Below are positions 1 to 9,401 of a stretch of DNA of 64,000 nt, piece after piece (the first letter of the stretch is position 1; each line of letters begins with the position of its first letter). Below the pieces are notes generated by a model that was not told where the DNA came from, did not search any database, and saw nothing but the letters and a program-made list of their open reading frames with translations. Origin of the DNA: Luteitalea sp. (GTDB taxonomy: Bacteria; Acidobacteriota; Vicinamibacteria; Vicinamibacterales; Vicinamibacteraceae). Where the stretch lies: positions 1-64,000 of the forward strand of contig WHTT01000030.1 of assembly GCA_009377605.1 (NCBI GenBank), written 5' to 3'. Both the position numbers and the translations under genes were made by a program.

Positions 1-141
1 TCGGTCCGGAGCGGCGTGAGCCGCGGAGGACGGGAAACCGTCTCACGCCGCCACGCGGCGTCCAGCACTGGCACAGACCGCGGGATTCGGTCCGGAGCGG
101 CGTGAGCCGCGGAGGACGGGAAACCGTCTCACGCCGCCACG
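1..141. repeat. Two direct copies of a 55-bp hairpin element
   Basis: Bases 1-55 and 87-141 are identical, an offset of 86 bp. Within each copy GCGGCGTGAG (11-20 and 97-106) pairs perfectly with CTCACGCCGC (42-51 and 128-137). An inner ACGG-GAAA-CCGT hairpin with a GNRA-type tetraloop is nested inside. The pair lies just past the 3' end of the tRNA-Ser. Only two copies are visible and they have no spacer pattern, so this is not a CRISPR. The first copy touches the window edge and may continue. Confidence 0.85.
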
Positions 142-156
142 TGAGCGGAGCGAGAG

Positions 157-246
157 TGGCGGAGGGAGAGGGATTCGAACCCCCGGTAGAGTTTCCCCTA
201 CTGCGGTTTTCAAGACCGCCGCCTTCGACCGCTCGGCCATCCCTCC
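157..246 (-). tRNA. tRNA-Ser (anticodon UGA)
   Basis: The minus strand reads GGAGGGA at the 5' end and folds as a class II tRNA with a long variable arm. The anticodon loop is CUUGAAA, giving anticodon UGA (complement of 210-212), which reads UCA/UCG serine codons. The T-arm has the usual GGTTCGAATCC core. The 3' CCA is encoded (complement of 157-159) after discriminator G. The gene lies 9 bp downstream of serS on the same strand, so the tRNA and its own synthetase may be cotranscribed. Confidence 0.95.
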
Positions 247-255
247 AACGGCTCA

Positions 256-1545
256 TTATCTCACTGGCTCCAGGACTTCCACGCCGCGCATGTATGGGCG
301 GAGCGCCGGGGGCACGACGACACTGCCGTCGCGCTGCTGGCCATGCTCGAGCACCGCGATGAGCGTACGTCCCACGGCGAGACCGGAGCCGTTCAGCGTG
401 TGGACGAACGCCGACTTGCCGCCGCCTGTCGGCCGATACCGAATGCCGGCGCGCCGCGCCTGAAACGCCTCCGTATTGCTGCAGGAGGAAATCTCGCGGT
501 AGGTCTGCTGACTTGGCAGCCAGACCTCGATGTCGTAGGTCTTCGCCGCCGCAAAGCCCATGTCGCCCGTGCAGAGCACCACTGTCCTGTACGGCAGCTC
601 GAGCCGCTTCAACACTTCCTCCGCGTGCGTGGTCAGCGACTCCAGCTCGTCGTACGATTGCTCCGGCGTCGTAATCTTGACGAGCTCCACTTTGTCGAAC
701 TGGTGCTGCCGCATGAGCCCGCGCACGTCCGTCCCATAGGATCCAGCCTCGCTGCGGAAGCACGGCGTGTACGCGGTGTAACGCAGCGGCAGCAGGGACT
801 CCTCGAGCGTTTCGGTGCGATGCAGGTTCGTGAGCGGGACCTCCGCAGTCGGAATGAGATAGAGATCCCAGTCTCCCGCGACCTTGAACAGATCCTCTTC
901 GAACTTCGGCAGGTTGCCGGTGCCGCGCAACGCCGCGCTGCCAATCAGGAACGGCGGCTGGACCTCGAGGTAGCCATGCTCCCGTGTGTGCAGGTCGAGC
1001 ATGAAATCAATGAGCGCGCGCGCCATGCGCGCACCGCTGCCCATCAACACCGAGAAGCGCGAACCTGACATCCGGGCCGCGCGCTCGAAATCGATGATGC
1101 CAAGCGCAGCACCCAGGTCCCAGTGCGGCTTCGGCGTGAAGTCGAACGTCGGGACCTCACCCGAGCGTCGCACTTCCTGATTCTCTGCTGCGCTCCGACC
1201 GACCGGCACCGTCACGTGTGGCAGGTTTGGAATCGTCAGCAGCAGCGCGTCGCGCTCCGTCTCGACGCCGGCGAGCTCGGCGTCGAATCGCTTGATCGCC
1301 TCGGAGCGCTCGGTGCTCCCCTCGAGCAGCGCCGCAACGTCCTCGCCCGTACGCTTCGCGCGACCAATCGCTTCTCCCGCACGCTTCCGCTCCGCCCGCA
1401 ACGCTTCCACGCGTGGCAGGATGTCGCGCCGTGCCACATCGAGCGCCGCCAGCCGGTCAAGCGCCTTCTCCGTCCCTGGCCCGCGCGTCCCCAGCCGTTG
1501 GCGGACATCCTCGAACTGGTCTCGCAGTGACGCCGTGTCGAGCAT
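256..1545 (-). CDS. serS: Seryl-tRNA synthetase
   Basis: Cytosolic class II aminoacyl-tRNA synthetase that charges tRNA-Ser, and also tRNA-Sec in selenoprotein-making cells. The product is 429 residues, normal for the family. It starts [14 protein letters not shown], followed by the long antiparallel coiled-coil arm (about residues 30-105) that recognises the tRNA variable arm. Motif 2 is FRSEAGSYG near residue 262, and motif 3 is GSGLAVGRT near residue 385. The open frame runs on upstream to 2340, but that part is antisense to galU and has no SerRS character, so the ATG at 1545 is chosen. The neighbouring tRNA-Ser is its substrate, and selD in the same window fits a role in selenocysteine synthesis. 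Confidence 0.97.
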   Translation of the reverse strand: MLDTASLRDQFEDVRQRLGTRGPGTEKALDRLAALDVARRDILPRVEALRAERKRAGEAIGRAKRTGEDVAALLEGSTERSEAIKRFDAELAGVETERDALLLTIPNLPHVTVPVGRSAAENQEVRRSGEVPTFDFTPKPHWDLGAALGIIDFERAARMSGSRFSVLMGSGARMARALIDFMLDLHTREHGYLEVQPPFLIGSAALRGTGNLPKFEEDLFKVAGDWDLYLIPTAEVPLTNLHRTETLEESLLPLRYTAYTPCFRSEAGSYGTDVRGLMRQHQFDKVELVKITTPEQSYDELESLTTHAEEVLKRLELPYRTVVLCTGDMGFAAAKTYDIEVWLPSQQTYREISSCSNTEAFQARRAGIRYRPTGGGKSAFVHTLNGSGLAVGRTLIAVLEHGQQRDGSVVVPPALRPYMRGVEVLEPVR

Positions 1546-1578
1546 GACTGGATTGTATTCCTCTACTATGCTGTTGCC

Positions 1579-2454
1579 ATGACACCGACCGTTCGTAAAG
1601 CCGTCTTCCCCGTTGCCGGCCTGGGTACACGCTTCTTGCCTGCCACCAAGGCTCAGCCGAAGGAAATGCTGCCGCTCGTCGACAAGCCAATCATCCAATA
1701 CGGCGTCGAGGAGGCTGTGGCGGCCGGCATCGATCACATCGTGCTCGTCACTGGACGCGGAAAGAACGCCATCGAGGATCACTTCGACGTCAACGTCGAG
1801 CTCGAAACATTCCTCGAAGCGCGGGGCAAGCAGGATCTCCTTCGGGAGATTCGCGCCATCTCCGACCTCATCAACGTCGCCTATGTACGGCAAGGCGAAC
1901 CGCTCGGCCTGGGGCACGCCGTGCTGGTCACGCGCGACCTCGTCGGCGATGAGCCGTTTGCCGTGGTCCTTGCCGACGATGTCATCGATGCGCAACCGGT
2001 GGCGATACGGCAGCTCACGGATGTCTTCGCGCAAGTCGGCGGGCCGGTATTGGCCGTGGAGCAGGTCCCGCGCGAAGAGATCGGCCGCTATGGCGTCATC
2101 GATGCCGAGCCCGTTGGCGATGGGGTGTTCAAGATCCGCGACCTCGTCGAGAAGCCACGGCCGAGCGACGCGCCCTCGGACCTGGGCATCATCGGCCGAT
2201 ACGTGCTCACGCCGGACATCTTCGACGCGCTCGCCGCGACGCGCGAGGATCGAACGGGCGAGATCCAGCTCACCAACGGCCTCCGCGCACTGCTCAAGAG
2301 TCGGCCCATCTACGCCTGCCACGTGAAGGGCACGCGTCACGACACCGGAAACAAGCTCGGCTTCCTGAAAGCGGTGGTCTACTTCGCGCTGAAACGGCCG
2401 GAGCTGGCCGAGTCGTTCCGAGCGTATCTCCAGAGCCAGACAAAGCTACGGTGA
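1579..2454 (+). CDS. galU: UTP--glucose-1-phosphate uridylyltransferase
   Basis: Makes UDP-glucose from UTP and glucose-1-phosphate for polysaccharide and envelope synthesis in the cytosol. The 291-residue protein opens with the nucleotidyltransferase signature [20 protein letters not shown] (residues 10-29), then [13 protein letters not shown], typical of bacterial GalU. LADDVID near residue 133 supplies the metal-binding aspartate. ValGluLysPro in DLVEKP and [10 protein letters not shown] further on are also family hallmarks. It is divergent from serS with only 33 bp between start codons and convergent with the zinc-ribbon gene, ending one base before it. Confidence 0.96.
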   Translation: MTPTVRKAVFPVAGLGTRFLPATKAQPKEMLPLVDKPIIQYGVEEAVAAGIDHIVLVTGRGKNAIEDHFDVNVELETFLEARGKQDLLREIRAISDLINVAYVRQGEPLGLGHAVLVTRDLVGDEPFAVVLADDVIDAQPVAIRQLTDVFAQVGGPVLAVEQVPREEIGRYGVIDAEPVGDGVFKIRDLVEKPRPSDAPSDLGIIGRYVLTPDIFDALAATREDRTGEIQLTNGLRALLKSRPIYACHVKGTRHDTGNKLGFLKAVVYFALKRPELAESFRAYLQSQTKLR

Positions 2455-2455
2455 G

Positions 2456-2803
2456 CTACGAGGAAGATGAGGAGGGGGTTGAAGCGCCGCTGCTCTTGGC
2501 ACCAGTGTCGCTCTTCTTTTCGCCGGTGCTCTTAGCACTGCTTTCGCTCTTGGCGCTGCCTTCGTCCTTTGCCGTCGCTTCGCCCTTGGAGCCGCCATCT
2601 GTCGCGGTGCTGCCGTTGCCACCCTTCCGCGCATAGTCGGTGATGTACCAACCCGTTCCCTTGAACTGGATGGCGGGTGACGAAGGAAGCTTGCGAATCG
2701 CTCCCGCACATTGGGGACAATCGGCAAGGGGCGCGTCGGAGAATTTCTGGATGACCTCGAAGCGGTGACTGCACTGTTCGCATTGATACTCGTAGAGCGG
2801 CAT
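2456..2803 (-). CDS. FmdB-family zinc ribbon protein
   Basis: A 115-residue protein beginning MPLYEYQCEQCSHRFE, the signature of the FmdB/CxxC_CXXC_SSSS zinc ribbon family. A CxxC pair near residues 8-11 and a CPQC pair near 34-37 would bind one zinc. After residue 62 the sequence turns into a low-complexity Ser/Lys/Gly/Ala tail ending in six serines, which is common in this family. FmdB-type proteins are putative regulators with no firm general function, so none is assigned. The stop codon abuts galU. Confidence 0.9.
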   Translation of the reverse strand: MPLYEYQCEQCSHRFEVIQKFSDAPLADCPQCAGAIRKLPSSPAIQFKGTGWYITDYARKGGNGSTATDGGSKGEATAKDEGSAKSESSAKSTGEKKSDTGAKSSGASTPSSSSS

Positions 2804-2911
2804 AGTTACCTACCCGTACAGCCCATCAATTGTAGCCGGTCTCCCTCCTCCAGCGCAACGAGCATCCCCACGGCAGGGCGCCGGCATCCTCGGGAGCAGG
2901 GCACGGACCCG

Positions 2912-4606
2912 TTACTCCAGCGCCACACCATCGTCGGCGGCACCGAGGAGGAGGCGGCGATGTGCTGGAAACGGCAGCGTCCCCTGGCCCAGCAGCCGGT
3001 CGTGAAACTTCCGCAGCGAGAAGCTGTTGCGCTCCTGACGCTCGCAATCGTCGCGAAGCTTGAGGAGCATGAGCTTGCCGAGGGCGTAGGTCACGTAGCC
3101 CGGGTCGAAGGTGCCGCGTTCCGCCTCACGCCTGGCCGATCCCTCCTCGAGCAACGCCTCGTCTCGGAAGAAGCGCACCCCTTGCTCAACCGACCAATCG
3201 TCGGTGTGAAGCCGCACACCAACCACGAGGCGCGCCAGACGCACGAGCGCTTCCACGAGCTGGCCGAGCTCGATGGCGGGATCTTGTTCGCCAAAGCCCG
3301 CCTCGATCATCAAGTGCTCACCGTAGTGGGCCCATCCTTCGACAAACGACATCGGCGCCAAGAGCGCTGAGCGCCGCTGCTTCGGGGACACGCGGCGCAA
3401 GTGCTGAAAGTGCAAGAAGTGCCCAGGGTAGGCCTCGTGCATGGAGATTGCCCAGAGCGTCGCGTCGCTGAAGTCGCGCAGATGCTCTTCCTGCCGTTCT
3501 GGCGACCAGGCGGGATCGACGTCCGTGACGTAGTAGCTCGAGCGGATGGGGCGCGGCTCGAACGGTCCGGGCGCCCAGAGACTCGCAAAGGTCCATCGAT
3601 AGAATGGCGGCGTGGGCCCAACCTCGAGCGCCGCGTCCTCTGGCACCGATACGAGCTGGCGCGCACGGAGAAAGTCAGCCAGCGCCGTGACCTGCTCGCT
3701 CGCTCGCGCAACCATTTGACCGGCTGGCGGGTGGGCGCGCTTCACCGCTTCCCATACCACGGCCGCCTCGTCACGGCCGACGCGTGCCGCAGCGCGGCGA
3801 AACGCCTCCTTGACCGAGTCGATCTCTCGGAGGCCAATGGCCAACAGCCGATTGGCGTCTGCCGTGACACCCTCATCGAGACGCAGCTTTTGGAGAAACC
3901 GCTCGCTTCCCAGCCGGAACGACGCACGGGCCCGCGGCGCGAGCTCCTTCTCGAGATACTCGATTGTCGCTTCGAGAGCATGCGTGGCTTCAGAGGAGGC
4001 GTCCGCGAGGTCGCCAAGCAGCGAGAGCTCATCGACCGTGGCGAACGCCCGGGGCAGGTCACGCTCAATGAACTGCAACAAGCCACGCAGCGTCTCGACC
4101 GCTGTCCGGATGAAGATGCCGGGCGGCTCTTTCACGTTGTTCCGCAGCGCATCGAAGAGTCGCGGCACTTGCCAGAGCTTGGAGACGACCCGGCGCGCGC
4201 GCTCAGAAACGGGCGCGTAAGGGAAGATGGCCTGCGCGGCAAGGCTCACGGCCAACGTCTCCGCGTAGAGCTGCGGATTGCGCTCCCATGTACGAACGGT
4301 TTCCAGCTCGTACACACGCGACTGTAGGTTGCTCGACAGCGCCTCGGCCTCAACCCGCTCCTCATCGTTCAACACGGCGGTCTTGATTGCCGCGAGGCGG
4401 CGTGCGAATCCACCGAGCTCGCGGGTCTGACGGTCGATGGCTGCGCGCGAGAAATCCTCGAGGAGGTCATCGTAGGCATGAACACCATCGAACGTCGCGC
4501 CGGTGGGCTCCTGCTCGTAGCGCCAGCTCAGATAATCCTCGACGAAATGCGGAAGCGCTTCGGCCACGCCGGCTCTTCCTAGGGAGCCTTTCGATTGACG
4601 AGTCAC
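2912..4606 (-). CDS. DUF885 family protein (putative metallopeptidase)
   Basis: The 564-residue protein carries the family hallmark MHEAYPGHFLH near residue 390, whose HExxxGH core is expected to bind a metal. A conserved ERNPQLYAETLAV stretch lies near residue 108, and FVEGWAHYGEHLM follows the metal site with another His/Glu pair. DUF885 proteins are distant relatives of zinc metallopeptidases; most are uncharacterised and no substrate can be inferred. No signal peptide is visible from the chosen start, so this copy may be cytosolic, unlike many exported family members. It is divergent from rsmI. Confidence 0.87.
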   Translation of the reverse strand: MTRQSKGSLGRAGVAEALPHFVEDYLSWRYEQEPTGATFDGVHAYDDLLEDFSRAAIDRQTRELGGFARRLAAIKTAVLNDEERVEAEALSSNLQSRVYELETVRTWERNPQLYAETLAVSLAAQAIFPYAPVSERARRVVSKLWQVPRLFDALRNNVKEPPGIFIRTAVETLRGLLQFIERDLPRAFATVDELSLLGDLADASSEATHALEATIEYLEKELAPRARASFRLGSERFLQKLRLDEGVTADANRLLAIGLREIDSVKEAFRRAAARVGRDEAAVVWEAVKRAHPPAGQMVARASEQVTALADFLRARQLVSVPEDAALEVGPTPPFYRWTFASLWAPGPFEPRPIRSSYYVTDVDPAWSPERQEEHLRDFSDATLWAISMHEAYPGHFLHFQHLRRVSPKQRRSALLAPMSFVEGWAHYGEHLMIEAGFGEQDPAIELGQLVEALVRLARLVVGVRLHTDDWSVEQGVRFFRDEALLEEGSARREAERGTFDPGYVTYALGKLMLLKLRDDCERQERNSFSLRKFHDRLLGQGTLPFPAHRRLLLGAADDGVALE

Positions 4607-4907
4607 TTTATAGTCTTCGGCTTTCTGGATTCTGGGACTTACGGGCGTCGTCGGGAGAAAACGGGGACAGTCCTCGCTTTCGGGAGACGACGTGGGTCGT
4701 TACCAAAATAGCGGGCCGAAAACGGGCGGTCCCGTCCTCCCCGGGTGGTGCCCAGCCGTCGGGCTGGGGCCCGCAAGACCGACAATGTAGAATACGTCTT
4801 CTGCGGCTTCTGAAGTGGTCTTTTGCATTTCGCATGCGTCTTTTCCGCCCGACACCCGTCAGTAGGCCTTGATTGTCCTGCCTCAGCAGGCGAAGGATCG
4901 CGCCAGC
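4607..4907. other. Intergenic region with decayed repeats between DUF885 and rsmI
   Basis: No credible coding sequence is seen. The span holds two degenerate copies of a GAAAACGGGGACAG-type motif (4657-4672, and a weaker one near 4717-4735). The same motif builds the large inverted repeat at the end of dusB. A CCCAGCC/GGCTGGG hairpin lies at 4751-4768. Promoters for the two divergent genes must be here, but no convincing -35/-10 pair could be assigned. Confidence 0.6.
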
Positions 4908-5792
4908 ATGGGAGGCCGCCTCTATGTCGTTTCCACGCCCATTGGCAATCTGGAGGATGTCACGCTGCGGGCACTCCGGGTACTGCGCGACGTGGCGCTC
5001 ATTGCTGCCGAAGACACGCGTCGGACCCGGCGCCTGCTCGCCCATGCCAGTATAGGCACCCGCATGATCAGCTTGCACGGTCACAATGAGCGGGCGGCTT
5101 CGGCTCGAGTGCTGGGCGAGCTGTCGGCGGCGCGCGACGTGGCGCTCGTGAGCGACGCCGGGACGCCGCTTCTATCCGATCCTGGCCTCGAGCTGGTTCG
5201 CCAGGCGCTCGACGCCGGCATCCGTGTCGAGCCGATCCCGGGACCAAGTGCAGTCGTCGCCGCCTTGGTCGTGTCGGGGATGCCGTCGCACCAGTTCACG
5301 TTCCTCGGATTCCCGCCAGCGCGCGGCAAGGAGCGCCGGGCCTGGCTCCAGACCCTGGCCCAGGAACAGCGAACCGTGGTTTGCTTCGAGGCGCCTCATC
5401 GCATCCGCCGGACGCTACAGGATATTGCGGCCCTCGTGGGAGACTGTCAGGTTGCGGTGTGTCGCGAGCTGACCAAGATTCACGAGGAATTGATTCGAGG
5501 GCCAGTTTCAACCGTGCTCGCAGCGGAGTCCCTCCAGCACCCCCTTGGCGAGCTTACTCTGGTGTTTGACCTATCAAGTGGAATCGCTGCACCTGCTGAG
5601 GGGTGCAGCCCCGTTACCGATCAAGAGATTGCTTCGCTATTCGGTCAAATGATAGATAACGTGGGTCCTTCAGATCGCCGCCCTCGCCGACGGGCAATTG
5701 CCGGCGTGGCCACTCGTTATGGCATTAGCCAGAAAGAAGTGTACGCTGCCATAGAACGGGCGAAGCGGTGCATGCCTAGCAACCATGACTGA
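4908..5792 (+). CDS. rsmI: 16S rRNA (cytidine-1402-2'-O)-methyltransferase
   Basis: RsmI methylates the 2'-O of C1402 in 16S rRNA, in the ribosomal P site. The 294-residue product starts MGGRLYVVSTPIGNLEDV, the canonical RsmI N-terminus of the tetrapyrrole-methylase fold. It continues with AAEDTRRTRRLLAH and SLHGHNE. GTPLLSDPG, IPGPSA and FLGFPP are the next family blocks, and CRELTKIHEE lies near residue 200. An upstream in-frame TTG exists at 4869, but the ATG at 4908 fits the family start. The end overlaps glmU by 8 bp, implying translational coupling. The last 200 bp are less GC-rich than the neighbours. Confidence 0.95.
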   Translation: MGGRLYVVSTPIGNLEDVTLRALRVLRDVALIAAEDTRRTRRLLAHASIGTRMISLHGHNERAASARVLGELSAARDVALVSDAGTPLLSDPGLELVRQALDAGIRVEPIPGPSAVVAALVVSGMPSHQFTFLGFPPARGKERRAWLQTLAQEQRTVVCFEAPHRIRRTLQDIAALVGDCQVAVCRELTKIHEELIRGPVSTVLAAESLQHPLGELTLVFDLSSGIAAPAEGCSPVTDQEIASLFGQMIDNVGPSDRRPRRRAIAGVATRYGISQKEVYAAIERAKRCMPSNHD

Positions 5793-7176
5793 GCTGCAAA
5801 CCATCATCCTGGCGGCAGGGCCCGGTTTGCGAATGCACTCTCAGCGGCCGAAGCCGCTTCACAAACTTGGGGGCATTGCCCTATTAGATTGGGTCTTAAG
5901 AGCCGCACACGCCGATGGAGCCTCAACAACAACAGTAGTTATAGGTCATAAACCAGAATTGATCCGTGAGGCGCTCCGTGCGTGGCCCGCGGTCCGTCTT
6001 GCCGTCCAGCAACCACTCCTTGGTCCCATCCACGCAGTCGCCTGTGCGGTAAAAGCGCTTGGGATGGTGCACGGCACCTATCTCATCGTCCCCGCCGACC
6101 TGCCGCTCCTTCGTCCTGCTACGCTGCGGCGGGTGGTTGCCGAGCACACACGGTCTGGCGCGGCAATGACGCTCGCGACGGCAGTGGTGCCCCAGCCGTA
6201 CGGCTACACACGCGTTTTTCGCCAGCAGGGCCGCCTCACGCACATCGTCGAGGAACGGGACTTGTCGCCCGAGCAGCGGCGCGCTCGCGAGATCGCGGGG
6301 GGCGTGTGCGCCTTTGCCGCGGCTCCGCTTCGGGAGATTCTGGGGACGCTCGACTGGCGAGAGGGAGAGCGTGATCGCACGCTGCCCGACCTGGTGGCGT
6401 TGTTCAAAAAGCGTGGCCTCGCCATTCACACGGTCGAGGCTGTTCAGCCGGGCGAGCTGATGGGTGTGAACTCGCAGACCCAGCTCGCCGAGGCAGGTGT
6501 TCTGATGCGACAAGCCAAGAACGAAGAGCTCATGGCAGCAGGTGTCACCCTGGAGGACCCTGCCACCACCTACGTCGGTCCCGACGTGGAAGTGGGGCCG
6601 GACACAGTGCTCCATCCCAACGTTTACCTCGAAGGCCGTACCCGCATCGGCACCGCCTGCGAGATCCACTCCGGCACGCGTCTCGTGGACTCGGAAGTGG
6701 CGGATCATGCAGTGGTCTTGAACCACTGCGTCATCGAGGAGTCGCAGATTGGATCACACGCCACGGTTGGGCCGTTTGCGCACTTCCGGCCGGGCACGCG
6801 CGTTGGCCCGGAGGCGAAGATCGGCAACTTCGTCGAGCTCAAGAAGACAACGTTCGGTCGCGGCTCGAAGGCGAACCACCTGACATACCTCGGCGACGCG
6901 ATCGTCGGTGAGCGTGTCAACGTCGGGGCGGGCACGATCACCTGCAACTACGACGGCACGACGAAGCACCAGACAGTCATCGAGGACGAGGCGTTCATCG
7001 GCAGCGATTCACAGCTGATCGCACCAGTGCGCGTGGGCCGAGGGGCGTATATAGCTGCGGGATCCTCGGTCACGGACGAGGTCCCGGCGGACGCGCTGGC
7101 CGTGGCACGCAGCCGGCAGGTCAACAAGGAAGGCTGGGCCCGGGAACGGCGTAAAAAGGCGCACGGTGCGGAATGA
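5785..7176 (+). CDS. glmU: GlmU-like bifunctional N-acetylglucosamine-1-phosphate uridylyltransferase/acetyltransferase, divergent N-domain
   Basis: GlmU acetylates GlcN-1-P (C-domain) and converts GlcNAc-1-P to UDP-GlcNAc (N-domain). The 463-residue protein has normal length. The C-terminal left-handed beta-helix (about 250-450) is canonical, with GNFVELKKT, KANHLTYLGD (expected catalytic His) and GAGTITCNYDG. The N-domain keeps the fold and Asp105 and Asn229 metal positions, but key loops deviate. AGxGTR is AGPGLR (11-16), GTGHA is GPIHA (80-84), GDVPL is ADLPL (104-108), GYGR is GYTR, and the NTG sugar-binding loop is AGG (171-173). The acetyltransferase call is firm; full uridylyltransferase activity is uncertain. 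glmS follows 65 bp downstream, giving a UDP-GlcNAc pair. Confidence 0.9.
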   Translation: MTELQTIILAAGPGLRMHSQRPKPLHKLGGIALLDWVLRAAHADGASTTTVVIGHKPELIREALRAWPAVRLAVQQPLLGPIHAVACAVKALGMVHGTYLIVPADLPLLRPATLRRVVAEHTRSGAAMTLATAVVPQPYGYTRVFRQQGRLTHIVEERDLSPEQRRAREIAGGVCAFAAAPLREILGTLDWREGERDRTLPDLVALFKKRGLAIHTVEAVQPGELMGVNSQTQLAEAGVLMRQAKNEELMAAGVTLEDPATTYVGPDVEVGPDTVLHPNVYLEGRTRIGTACEIHSGTRLVDSEVADHAVVLNHCVIEESQIGSHATVGPFAHFRPGTRVGPEAKIGNFVELKKTTFGRGSKANHLTYLGDAIVGERVNVGAGTITCNYDGTTKHQTVIEDEAFIGSDSQLIAPVRVGRGAYIAAGSSVTDEVPADALAVARSRQVNKEGWARERRKKAHGAE

Positions 7177-7241
7177 AAGTCGCGCCGGCGCCCTGGCGTT
7201 TGCAGCGCCTATCAGGCCAATGAGTTGCGGGATGAATCTCT

Positions 7242-9086
7242 ATGTGCGGCATCATCGGTTACATCGGTGAGCAGGCGGTGGTTCCGGTCATTCTCGACGG
7301 GCTCCGCAAGCTGGAGTATCGAGGCTACGACTCTGCGGGTGTGGCTGTCGTCCACAACGGCACGGTCGACGTTCGCCGCTCGGCTGGCAAGCTCGCCTGC
7401 CTCGAAGAGGCGCTCTCCATGGCACCGCTCGAAGGCGACTATGGCGTGGGCCACACGCGGTGGGCGACGCACGGGCGCCCCACCGAAGAGAATGCGCATC
7501 CCCATCGCGATTGCAGCGGCCGTCTGGTGGTGGTTCACAACGGCATCATCGAGAACTACATCGAGCTGAAGCGGCAGCTCCAGAGCGAGGGACATCGTTT
7601 CGTCACGGAGACCGACACCGAGGTGGTTGCGCATCTGGTGGAGCGCGAAATGCGCGGTGACGGCCTGGAGCAGGCGGTCCGCCGTGCATTGCTCTCCCTC
7701 CGCGGCCTGTTCGCGCTGGTGCTGGTCTCGGCCGACGACCCGAGCAAGATCGTCGCGGTGCGCAACGGTCCACCGATTGTCGTCGGTCTGGGAGAAGGCG
7801 AGTTCTTCGTCGCCTCCGACGTTCCGGCCATCCTCAGTCACACGCGCGACGTCGTCTTCTTGGACGATGAGGAGATGGCGGTTGTCACGCGGAGCGGTGT
7901 GCAATTCACCGACTATGCGGGTGGCGCCGTCTCGAAGGCCACGCAGCGGATCCTCTGGGATCCGATCATGGCCGAGAAGGCCGGGTACAAGCACTTCATG
8001 CTCAAGGAGATCTTCGAGCAGCCCTGGGCCATCCGAGAGACGGTGCTCGGCCGAACGTCAGTCGAGCAGGGGCGGGTGTTTCTCGACGAGGCGTGCCTGG
8101 ACGAGGCCGCCGTGCGGCGCATAGAGCGTGTGCTCGTCCTGGCCTGTGGCACGTCCTGGCACGCGGGCCTCGTTGGCAAGTTCCTCATCGAACGGCTCGC
8201 GCGCGTTCCCGTGGAAGTGGACTACGGCTCGGAGTCTCGCTATCGGCAAGCGATCATTTCGGACCGCGATCTCGTGGTCGTCATCACACAGTCGGGTGAG
8301 ACCGCCGATACGCTGGCAGCGCTGCGTGAGGCACAGCGCTTCGGACCCCGCACGCTCGCCATTTGCAATGTCGTTGGAAGCATGGCACCACGCGAGGCGG
8401 ACGGCACGATCTACACACACGCCGGTCCTGAAATCGGGGTTGCCTCGACAAAGGCGTTCACCGCCCAGCTCGTCGCGCTGCATCTGCTGGCGCTGTATCT
8501 CGCGCAGGGCCGTGGTACGTTGGACGCGGACGAGATCCGCTCGCACGCCGCAGCGCTCACCCAGCTGCCGCTCACGGTCGAGAAGGTGCTGCAGCTCGCT
8601 CCCACGATCGAGGAGGTGGCGCGACGCTTTCACCACCGGCGGGACTTCCTGTTTCTCGGTCGCGGCATCCACTACCCCATTGCCCTCGAAGGGGCGCTCA
8701 AACTGAAAGAAGTGTCGTATATCCACGCCGAGGGTTATCCCGCCGGCGAGATGAAGCACGGCCCGATCGCGCTCATCGACGAAGATCTGCCGGTGGTGGC
8801 CCTCGCGCCTGGCGATCACCTGTTCGACAAGATGGTCGGCAACGTCCAAGAGGTCAAAGCGCGCGGCGGCTGCGTGATCGCGCTCACTACCGAAGGGGAC
8901 ACGCGGATCCAAGCCTTGCTTTCGCCGGTGCTCGATGTGAACCTCCAACTGCCGGTGACCGATCCGCTCCTCTCGCCTGTCATCATGACAGTCCCGCTGC
9001 AGCTCCTCGCGTACTACGTCGCCGTCCGCCGCGGATGCGACGTCGACCAACCTCGCAACCTCGCGAAGAGCGTGACTGTAGAGTGA
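7242..9086 (+). CDS. glmS: Glutamine--fructose-6-phosphate aminotransferase (isomerizing)
   Basis: Forms glucosamine-6-phosphate from fructose-6-phosphate and glutamine, the first step toward UDP-GlcNAc. The 614 residues match the family. It starts MCGIIGYIG, so Cys2 becomes the N-terminal glutaminase nucleophile after Met removal. [19 protein letters not shown] and HNGIIENY complete the glutaminase site. Two SIS domains follow, with [22 protein letters not shown] and [16 protein letters not shown]. The C-terminus LAKSVTVE is canonical. It follows glmU in the same direction. No glmS ribozyme structure was recognised in the 65-bp leader, which would be too short for one. Confidence 0.98.
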   Translation: MCGIIGYIGEQAVVPVILDGLRKLEYRGYDSAGVAVVHNGTVDVRRSAGKLACLEEALSMAPLEGDYGVGHTRWATHGRPTEENAHPHRDCSGRLVVVHNGIIENYIELKRQLQSEGHRFVTETDTEVVAHLVEREMRGDGLEQAVRRALLSLRGLFALVLVSADDPSKIVAVRNGPPIVVGLGEGEFFVASDVPAILSHTRDVVFLDDEEMAVVTRSGVQFTDYAGGAVSKATQRILWDPIMAEKAGYKHFMLKEIFEQPWAIRETVLGRTSVEQGRVFLDEACLDEAAVRRIERVLVLACGTSWHAGLVGKFLIERLARVPVEVDYGSESRYRQAIISDRDLVVVITQSGETADTLAALREAQRFGPRTLAICNVVGSMAPREADGTIYTHAGPEIGVASTKAFTAQLVALHLLALYLAQGRGTLDADEIRSHAAALTQLPLTVEKVLQLAPTIEEVARRFHHRRDFLFLGRGIHYPIALEGALKLKEVSYIHAEGYPAGEMKHGPIALIDEDLPVVALAPGDHLFDKMVGNVQEVKARGGCVIALTTEGDTRIQALLSPVLDVNLQLPVTDPLLSPVIMTVPLQLLAYYVAVRRGCDVDQPRNLAKSVTVE

Positions 9087-9133
9087 GTGCCTTGCTCTCC
9101 ACGCGTCTGTCAGCGAGCTGGTCGCCAGGAGTT

Positions 9134-9217
9134 GCGGCCGCCTCGGCGAGGCGGCCCTACCATCGCCCACTGTCGTGTTCGCGTCGGTGAAGGTAGGGCG
9201 CGTTCGCCGAACGCGCC
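9134..9217. repeat. Inverted pair of REP-like elements (type A and type B)
   Basis: 9134-9160 is a GGCCGCCTCG/CGAGGCGGCC hairpin ending in CTAC (GTAG on the minus strand). 9193-9217 is GTAG followed by a GCGCGTTCG/CGAACGCGC hairpin. Both stem types recur in the window (19474-19534, 25526-25550, 40168-40272), always with the GTAG tetranucleotide at the foot of the stem. Confidence 0.85.
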
Positions 9218-9343
9218 GTGCTCGCGCGCATCGAGATTCCAGCTAGTTGCAGGAATTGCGATCCGCGATTCATCGCAGAATGGCAATTCCTGCCTCGCGT
9301 GTATTCGTTCCGACGTTGTGCGCTGAACGCGTCTTGATCGGCC

Positions 9344-9352
9344 TGCTATACT
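9344..9352 (+). promoter_or_regulatory. Possible extended -10 promoter for the UvrD-family helicase
   Basis: TGCTATACT is an extended -10 (TGnTATACT) 50 bp upstream of the GTG start. The -35 region is poor (best CTGAAC at 9323-9328), as is usual for extended -10 promoters. This is inference from sequence only. Confidence 0.4.
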
Positions 9353-9401
9353 GCATCTGCTCGTTACTGCGGCAGCGAGCGCGTGTCCTTCCGAGGTAGC
9401 T

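Larger units (their letters stand above)
9087..9401. other. Intergenic region with a REP pair and an inverted repeat
   Basis: No gene is seen. The region holds an inverted pair of REP-like hairpins (listed separately) and a perfect 9-bp inverted repeat AGGAATTGC / GCAATTCCT at 9251-9259 and 9283-9291. The latter lacks a T-tract. A possible promoter for the helicase gene lies near 9344-9352. Confidence 0.7.

Noticed and set aside
1-141. Possible CRISPR from the two 55-bp repeats
   Set aside because: Only two copies, unit too long and self-structured, no spacer series and no cas genes.
2088-2309. Small minus-strand frames within galU and other genes
   Set aside because: High-GC shadow frames with no start signal or family resemblance.
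1546-2340. Long N-terminal extension of serS on the minus strand
   Set aside because: It is antisense to galU, has no SerRS homology, and the ATG at 1545 begins the canonical protein.
7177-7241. glmS ribozyme in the glmS leader
   Set aside because: The 65-bp gap is too short for the ribozyme and shows none of its core.
9251-9291. AGGAATTGC/GCAATTCCT as a glmS terminator
   Set aside because: No T-run follows and it is about 165 bp from the glmS stop; its role is undefined.
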